Shown: positions 21,301 to 21,766 of the stretch, in pieces | How positions within the stretch are numbered: position 1 is the stretch's first letter | Layout of the letters: the number at the start of each line of letters is the position of its first letter | DNA from: Amoebophrya sp. AT5.2 | Taxonomy: Eukaryota; Sar; Dinophyceae; Syndiniales; Amoebophryaceae | DNA: 21,766 bases | Direction of reading: 5' to 3' | NCBI GenBank assembly: GCA_005223375.1 | Contig: RXOD01004475.1 | Span: forward strand, 1 to 21,766 | The notes under the pieces: model-generated | Database searches by the model: none | Told to the model about the DNA's origin: nothing | Seen by the model: only the letters and a program-made list of their open reading frames with translations | Program-made: the position numbers and the translations under genes

Positions 21301-21766
21301 CAAAAATTCGAAGCGTCGCACGAGCTGCTTCTGCGGTTGTTCGTAGTGGGTATCGGCCATTACCCCTGCACCTGCAGCTTCCTGCATGGCTTGCGTCGAT
21401 AAGTCTGCCCAGGTTTGCCACACGTTTTTCCACTCTGAAATCAGAGCTCGCCTCGCTGAATGACCAGCTCCTTCACCTTGGGAAATCAAAAGATCCTCAA
21501 ACATGTCCAAAAAGTGGGTCTGGAACAAAGAAGTTTGCAATTCCGCGCCCCCCTGCACCCTTCTCATTTCCTCCATATCCAGATTTGAAGATAGCGGCAC
21601 GCAATAGGCCGTTTCATTACTCCTCCCTCCACCACCACCGGAGAGGTGATCAAGGAGAGAGGCTCCCTCGGCGCCGTTCGTAGGAGGTGCGGGTAACCGA
21701 ACGTACCAGGCGGTGTTCCGCGCATCTCGAACAGCTTTCTTTTCGGGGCGCCAATAGATACCAGGT
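9313..21766 (-). CDS. Giant multidomain PARP-family ADP-ribosyltransferase, partial at 5' end
   Basis: The frame is open from the window edge for about 4150 codons with no intron, so the true start lies outside. Residues here count from nt 21600. In order it has three related N-terminal helical repeats (about 145-370); basic and acidic low-complexity stretches; a Cys/His cluster (about 1725-1785); the PARP catalytic domain (about 1880-2150) with His1912 in WHGS, Tyr2021 in FGQGMYW and Glu2137 in DEYIV; and a large middle of no recognised family with a short Cys motif (CDSFWYEHDCHRVPGCVW, near 13975-14015). The C-terminus carries two copies of a domain of about 285 residues (about 3421-3706 and 3770-4060). 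The intact His-Tyr-Glu triad is known to go with poly-ADP-ribose synthesis from NAD+, so activity is likely, but targets are unknown. No signal peptide or membrane span is seen, which suggests a nuclear or cytosolic role. Confidence 0.88.
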   Translation of the reverse strand, partial: PGIYWRPEKKAVRDARNTAWYVRLPAPPTNGAEGASLLDHLSGGGGGRSNETAYCVPLSSNLDMEEMRRVQGGAELQTSLFQTHFLDMFEDLLISQGEGAGHSARRALISEWKNVWQTWADLSTQAMQEAAGAGVMADTHYEQPQKQLVRRFEFLAEILGGREVHIVFCALHGECWTRVFGSSSSPGGHESFMPFLNRRRAAPDPTDAAVEALRKLVEEMKVSSGGPSGGVANANEGGDDVLEQTVVAKVRRLSLKNRLSEVFQEEQRMQATGRSTKQEQEGGADATESALRALKRLRTEIPTRQEESAPSAEIPPGPRSRGLALRSKEFLKRRLRTLFDESMSAEVPEDQSSLRVQQEENPRALVAARALRRMVEETRVGAGGPADEEGKSSSDDFRAGTEVPGLDFAAWRRGSFQFLEVEEQPGAVRTGTKAASEKSSAPSGTKDHGPGTTAQKPLVLLGTIAAPGSLEEDATRILETEEKAGRGAGTSAGAAAPSSTATLDDLLFNMSGLRLLPLIEIEHASSYHGYHSSPQHAGAATVTTSCAAPKVVLRRTLRDTGSRRMNFQVFNFLAAAAPLTVWEALQRMVEFEFEFDTSRTQQDSVRGPLRSGNVAQPQVIDVLNVERLEAHAKAEQSAAAKLEKEGPAAVIPGTKGGTGKQEHPEPSMKRVMHRRRKIAEHQNFVKRAFSRSDGAALWKPAFLGLEIAQNKTKTVGEALQLVEVIAKAYKKEVRVWDSSLQKWHIIRGGEDEQKSATKATGSRIWHFRLQSDTQGEGRKTTLFSGARQHLHGERRFRSLEPMIEAVAPRRPAEVGPEALRGSHQDGGEEEHRRDHVEEEEINIQPVEVAKVGAALHHFREVAGVAPNTDSQDNPPVYWDPRFWFLPLDEFPYHVKQTMYPQNESPWLLTQVGAEKANRELMEEAYEKKQPLVNARKKKMAGRGVADVEEENRKILEEEPPDSSQWIVSDNPAFGTAREAARIVYRPKPLPTLIALATQRQAHVDRDAEKSQRDPEKNRWHSDRWSVADLQYTSSTATQQQDEKAGKILLHERLNPIFPGDNLPEVAASQASAQRVGALYLDVESKMRTVVDMPVNYLEGSVPVDVKYADDERKAAEVRAEIARGFVDPDTGKSRVVTKDGTDVLVADKKATARLETVRQLLGMTNWTSRAEGTERTEEGAGPQEVVPARRRATSLQWSFVENTPDLVAKQVEFDEKTLPEEQKRHYLSSSSIFSGSGPSSSSDVPKKGSTSFVRSRYFRGCPLPVHVEKLAAELGVKGVKELMADDDIITGTSSLGGDDYEGVDSDVTHPKAMLKEEALKRRELARATSELGRAVRIMGADTARLMYCADEDTTTQIFCPNVHEIGVTFSEETQYGNWEESEQGPELVFFGPEPVRVVEERRFHPPHDPFHHSDPVLEQAAKVVDPQATFLLRSVEFMMQYGRLSCGAKHRFANNCGVNYSMRDVYPAGGSQRFICRRTGGASTRKVEGADRADRAAGTGCCSRDEEGVVEPLSKSDGRAGTWVGAAKQLHDMAEGAVTSSEKLLLILPRLREWLGNECLFSRAMVTSIERFENAVYWTAYAALKKRMRKVRFNQAYYSGVLRTLQMSGDTEDPVFTVQKMPENMTPVATMEAAVATGDNPAGYDDATTQTSKPELVYWQSGLRGGTTSVAGGGPSSTPAHLQEQDAGASPSTTVTRRTATSPSWFTLFRRKKDGGIDVGTGNHYYERRKARPSTGHTNFPAEHLAPVTFSSDRNHRVGKYNVLSKFPSGTTQLWVTRSCGNCGLRKSGAAADFHQNPFCKEEDLRYHEKAVNFGAGTSAACVGGCLRKRRIRRGVHNDCRRQINQHPVHVGVMSYDLADFKWEVDHAVGADAEQGDEGRRETISMDLQTVLRANSILPSFFEPDSVQRLSDILKKKKTTTSAQESDAGGATSTSGTTTNKRTASARTRKNKPFHTDLSTNEYYLWHGSTHENALRMATGRRGWNYDPSDVELRPSTLTTKSSSRAQRYKAEKRLSIIAKLAKKMHAETVGSGLEEETGNSGTSAPEKEDAPNEGGDGAANTNRAPAGHWFGQGMYWTPQICKAVMYAREEREQTLHAEETPPLGRYGKQYFLLSRVSLGRVCQLLETVHWLMPEDFEQLRGHCDTFVVLPGWILRGRGGAAVVKGEGRYHVWHRQEHLEIITFSEAQSYDEYIVEASAAEIDGAFSPDRLQQVVRENFRIPRTRWRPEVVGDYLRHLEAAVGGSRDQHENAETGSPEHDVTMEDTSSEDVIHEPHGGMKAHDGDGAHAGGGRVESFAQGGASAEEGEAAAAASTRQESSVPPATVELDEASFLRDLSKRLSNSGGSPQLQHRLAMHASPDSLTAVRFHRINDDNDVLRRFLENIATGSPPVGQQQAPRARRGREAADEGLTALYRSLFRHRLVDYMASEDSQGSRREGDREQQQGGSTKITSSLLEHQLSAVVSDLEHRVWKPLVIEHASFFEQSGLGSFATGDKSRFATEWWRPSFWVGICEDGPAVVWNKAVLGVVLEAARRAENADALHPNMVDVPGEDEQVFKKNLHSGAAAASARRTNKAVAGAADLLSRRCDSFWYEHDCHRVPGCVWRRDYAPILVDAAKEMVDLEEAFLIRGGATGAETSRDESSVVKIVEHAVRTVALRPESPRGTYGKTPVLDKTGRMGTAPTYADQWSVNRDPTLPASPLVVATRSFEKLLEERQLSFRLEALERLRRRRLEWQGLKFTRERMEESSEKESNAFSQTARDVFAASSRKTNLAAEVPKQDQGSDRGGGSLLDSKGPPFSYEKGDGPAAATSGASQVVSAALQTLAGPSIDSFLSEQTVKRTMVISPLLMVPSVLRKGITGLTPKADVRRQQLAGRRVAAEPEFFGHRQYLDDQNTFGWPRDPEVQKTLQELAVDRWHFYNVEDGRGDVVVAAADCSGGTGRGSGCSGGSSIVPPVNAWQDARQLLWAPERIERDGSGLNEQEREEVKEQLRREGHSLRQLSHDEEDTSRSSSVAKNPLQLLEHRYYNVYGERHLLPHRTDTMNFEKSVARFGLSGRDELPRREEFDRIPNSWLELRKARTSDADAPLIEVLQRKAYANWLKKADWSTGEYYEADPLITKGNEQLLLELELVRKFASRLQQCRSGSTRGAGGPPSSSCVQGEAARERIMRDMHEQFFAVVTGRRPKPDDLLDVVDRLVRRFSMQTEFEQVKKECGSSCPPDADADAGAVEPPPLPPQLQNPDSRMRGHMKLYDTFEQVEAFVPAVFGERVYVQGRGLDEQRSRDSVSVGTLELAVDDAKKNEMTLRLVARPAAERDDDGYHVGRPSSENHRLWSWPYSTRAFRVKLRPDAVERRHGRRANSETYTQLQYKYYLSTDNSSRLWQWQGGGEYLVPTQHLQMFGIGEKRDVAGAGWLERGASDHVGNAPESRRQDLHSRRGAGGPNEKDSFRVIEAGGGRVIEAGGGNLGQSLWLGKGAGKCAIRRSRGDQVHEFSVDQQEDRDELERLWDIWADSAQKLPAERATDMAKLWTFALRLHDRAERGSRRKRLLADGQACTLSLPGNRIRLSKTREELTVTVGEDEDLIVLDEVRDQDLAYEAFVNVQRWHERADASAEAKAKSVQELVDMFHELRDKIGRGARKAKLGFKNGWLQLIGIRSAAGPFRVSVKTEDLSEGAGGGEDSKSKILTVYPDAEGRRKLGEGFEKVMRAAAGGGGEKVDAVLLTMVADAVREIVLPLVRAQETERVRKVAEEHRLPYIDDDAEVEGGSVNVDLVSARPPPPGPAAGRICKSVSTSSSSRAAAASSSTDSAMSPTMDHDLAEREVRLSRDADRCFFRRSSADLVPLEFPVENSRDREEVQKLWAAHDGVRKEQETLKSAARLWTFVLRLYDRWQRKARRDALIEKNEFYEYRHCPGFRLRLSASREEFSYAAFATATGDRIEADEEDSVPDDLLVLTEIEDQDRAFEAFQQHADAETSKAKKEALDHLLGVYHELKQKLWRGGEDWFVRIGPRDSSSPWVQVINAGAPLCVSMLTAGETGAPLTAQVVDDLAARERLRKGIEDINEDPKIDKVRSFMSGTVAEIVSKHARMQEEERVKKMLEEHSLPYFDAETEQAIAPLHLKSFATSSESPAPGADGSPGTESTAARPPSK
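9420..10290 (-). repeat. C-terminal duplicated domain, copy B
   Basis: Copy B starts near DADRCFFRRSSADLVPLEFPV and contains LWTFVLRLYDRWQRKARR, FRLRLSASREEF, TEIEDQDRAFEAF, LLGVYHELKQKLW, and ends EEHSLPYFDAETE. Paralogy with copy A is clear, but the two are well diverged, so the duplication is old. I do not recognise the domain. Confidence 0.8.
10480..11335 (-). repeat. C-terminal duplicated domain, copy A
   Basis: Copy A starts near CAIRRSRGDQVHEFSV and contains LWTFALRLHDRAERGSRR, NRIRLSKTREEL, a DEVRDQDLAYEAF segment, a VDMFHELRDKI helix, and ends EEHRLPYIDDDAE. Each landmark has a counterpart in copy B in the same order, with a period of about 351 residues. A Pro/Ser/Ala-rich linker (PPPPGPAAG, SVSTSSSSRAAAASSS) separates the two. 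Confidence 0.8.
11374..11421 (-). repeat. 24-bp tandem coding repeat
   Basis: Two adjacent 24-bp copies (11374-11397 and 11398-11421) differ only at the last base and encode RVIEAGGG twice in the giant protein, just before copy A of the C-terminal domain. It is a frame-preserving, apparently recent duplication. Confidence 0.9.
12087..12106 (+). repeat. Short CTGCGT repeat encoding Asp-Ala run
   Basis: Just over three copies of CTGCGT encode a DADADA stretch next to a proline run in the giant protein. A similar but shorter GCGTCT run recurs near 12507-12521. Confidence 0.7.
15150..15960 (-). other. PARP catalytic domain of the giant protein
   Basis: NEYYLWHGSTHENALR places the NAD-binding His at 15865-15867. 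HWFGQGMYWTPQICKAVMYA places the Tyr at 15538-15540 and matches the FGxGxYF...K...Y signature. YFLLSRVSLGRV matches the LLGEVALG strand of classical PARPs. SYDEYIVEA places the catalytic Glu at 15190-15192. The His-Tyr spacing is 109 residues, against about 34 in human PARP1, because of a low-complexity insertion of roughly 70 residues (Lys/Glu/Gly/Thr-rich). Confidence 0.87.
16245..16430 (-). other. Cys/His-rich cluster before the PARP domain, possible zinc-binding module
   Basis: The segment contains SCGNCGLRKS, NPFCKEEDLRYH, AACVGGCLRKRRIRRG and VHNDCRR: CxxC, single Cys, CxxxC-type and final Cys with His residues between, over about 62 residues and with a strongly basic patch. This fits a zinc finger or nucleic-acid binding module, but it does not match a PARP zinc finger that I can name. 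Confidence 0.45.
20490..21160 (-). repeat. Three diverged helical repeats near the N-terminus of the giant protein
   Basis: Three segments (about 21157-20970, 20925-20735, 20685-20490) share a helix of the form A.EALR.LVEE followed by a Gly/Glu-rich loop and, in the first two, a basic helix ending RL..LF/VF.E (LKNRLSEVFQEE, LKRRLRTLFDES). The third keeps the first helix (AARALRRMVEETRVGAGG) and ends in FLEVEEQ. The period is about 78 residues. Confidence 0.6.

Noticed and set aside
21598..21600. GTG as the start of the giant protein
   Set aside because: The frame stays open upstream to the window edge with coding-like sequence, so the true start is outside.
9781..21683. Many plus-strand open frames of 60-340 codons opposite the PARP gene
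   Set aside because: They are antisense shadows of a GC-rich coding frame: Arg/Pro/Ser-rich, mutually overlapping, and without motifs.

Overview
The window looks like nuclear DNA of a GC-rich, protein-coding eukaryotic protist. I see no operon spacing, Shine-Dalgarno sites, tRNA, rRNA, CRISPR array or transposase. The signs of a eukaryote are a poly-ADP-ribose polymerase (PARP) catalytic domain, a membrane-anchored glycosyltransferase interrupted by an intron, and gene spacings of about 0.7-1.3 kb. All four genes I support lie on the minus strand. One-way gene order, an intron whose best boundaries are not GT-AG, and very long uninterrupted reading frames would suit an alveolate of the dinoflagellate/Syndiniales type. 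That placement is inference only; nothing in the sequence proves it.

Layout in transcription order (right to left). (1) 21766-9313: a giant uninterrupted reading frame of about 4150 codons, open at the right edge of the window. It has three N-terminal repeats, a Cys/His-rich cluster, a PARP catalytic domain with an intact His-Tyr-Glu triad, a long unrecognised middle, and a tandemly duplicated domain of about 285 residues at the C-terminus. After two in-frame TAG codons the same frame stays open and coding-like to 8992, so the true C-terminus may lie there. (2) 8084-5055: a 1009-residue protein of no recognised family with one clear membrane span, a poly-Ser stretch just before it, and a long proline-rich tail. 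(3) 3782-3612: a 56-residue secreted-type peptide ending in a small Cys/Lys/Gly cluster. Its TGA stop is followed in frame by 39 more coding-like codons. (4) 2835-1: a Golgi-type membrane-anchored protein with a GT8-like glycosyltransferase domain followed by a second GT-A-like domain with its own DxD motif. It is split by an intron of about 340-360 nt and runs off the left edge.

The genes do not form an obvious pathway. The GT protein, the small secreted peptide and the membrane protein all appear to enter the secretory route. The PARP giant has no visible membrane segment and may act in the nucleus or cytosol. The most unusual material is the giant PARP with its duplicated C-terminal domain, the two-domain glycosyltransferase with its odd intron, and the two places (3612 and 9292-9315) where a coding-like frame continues past stop codons.
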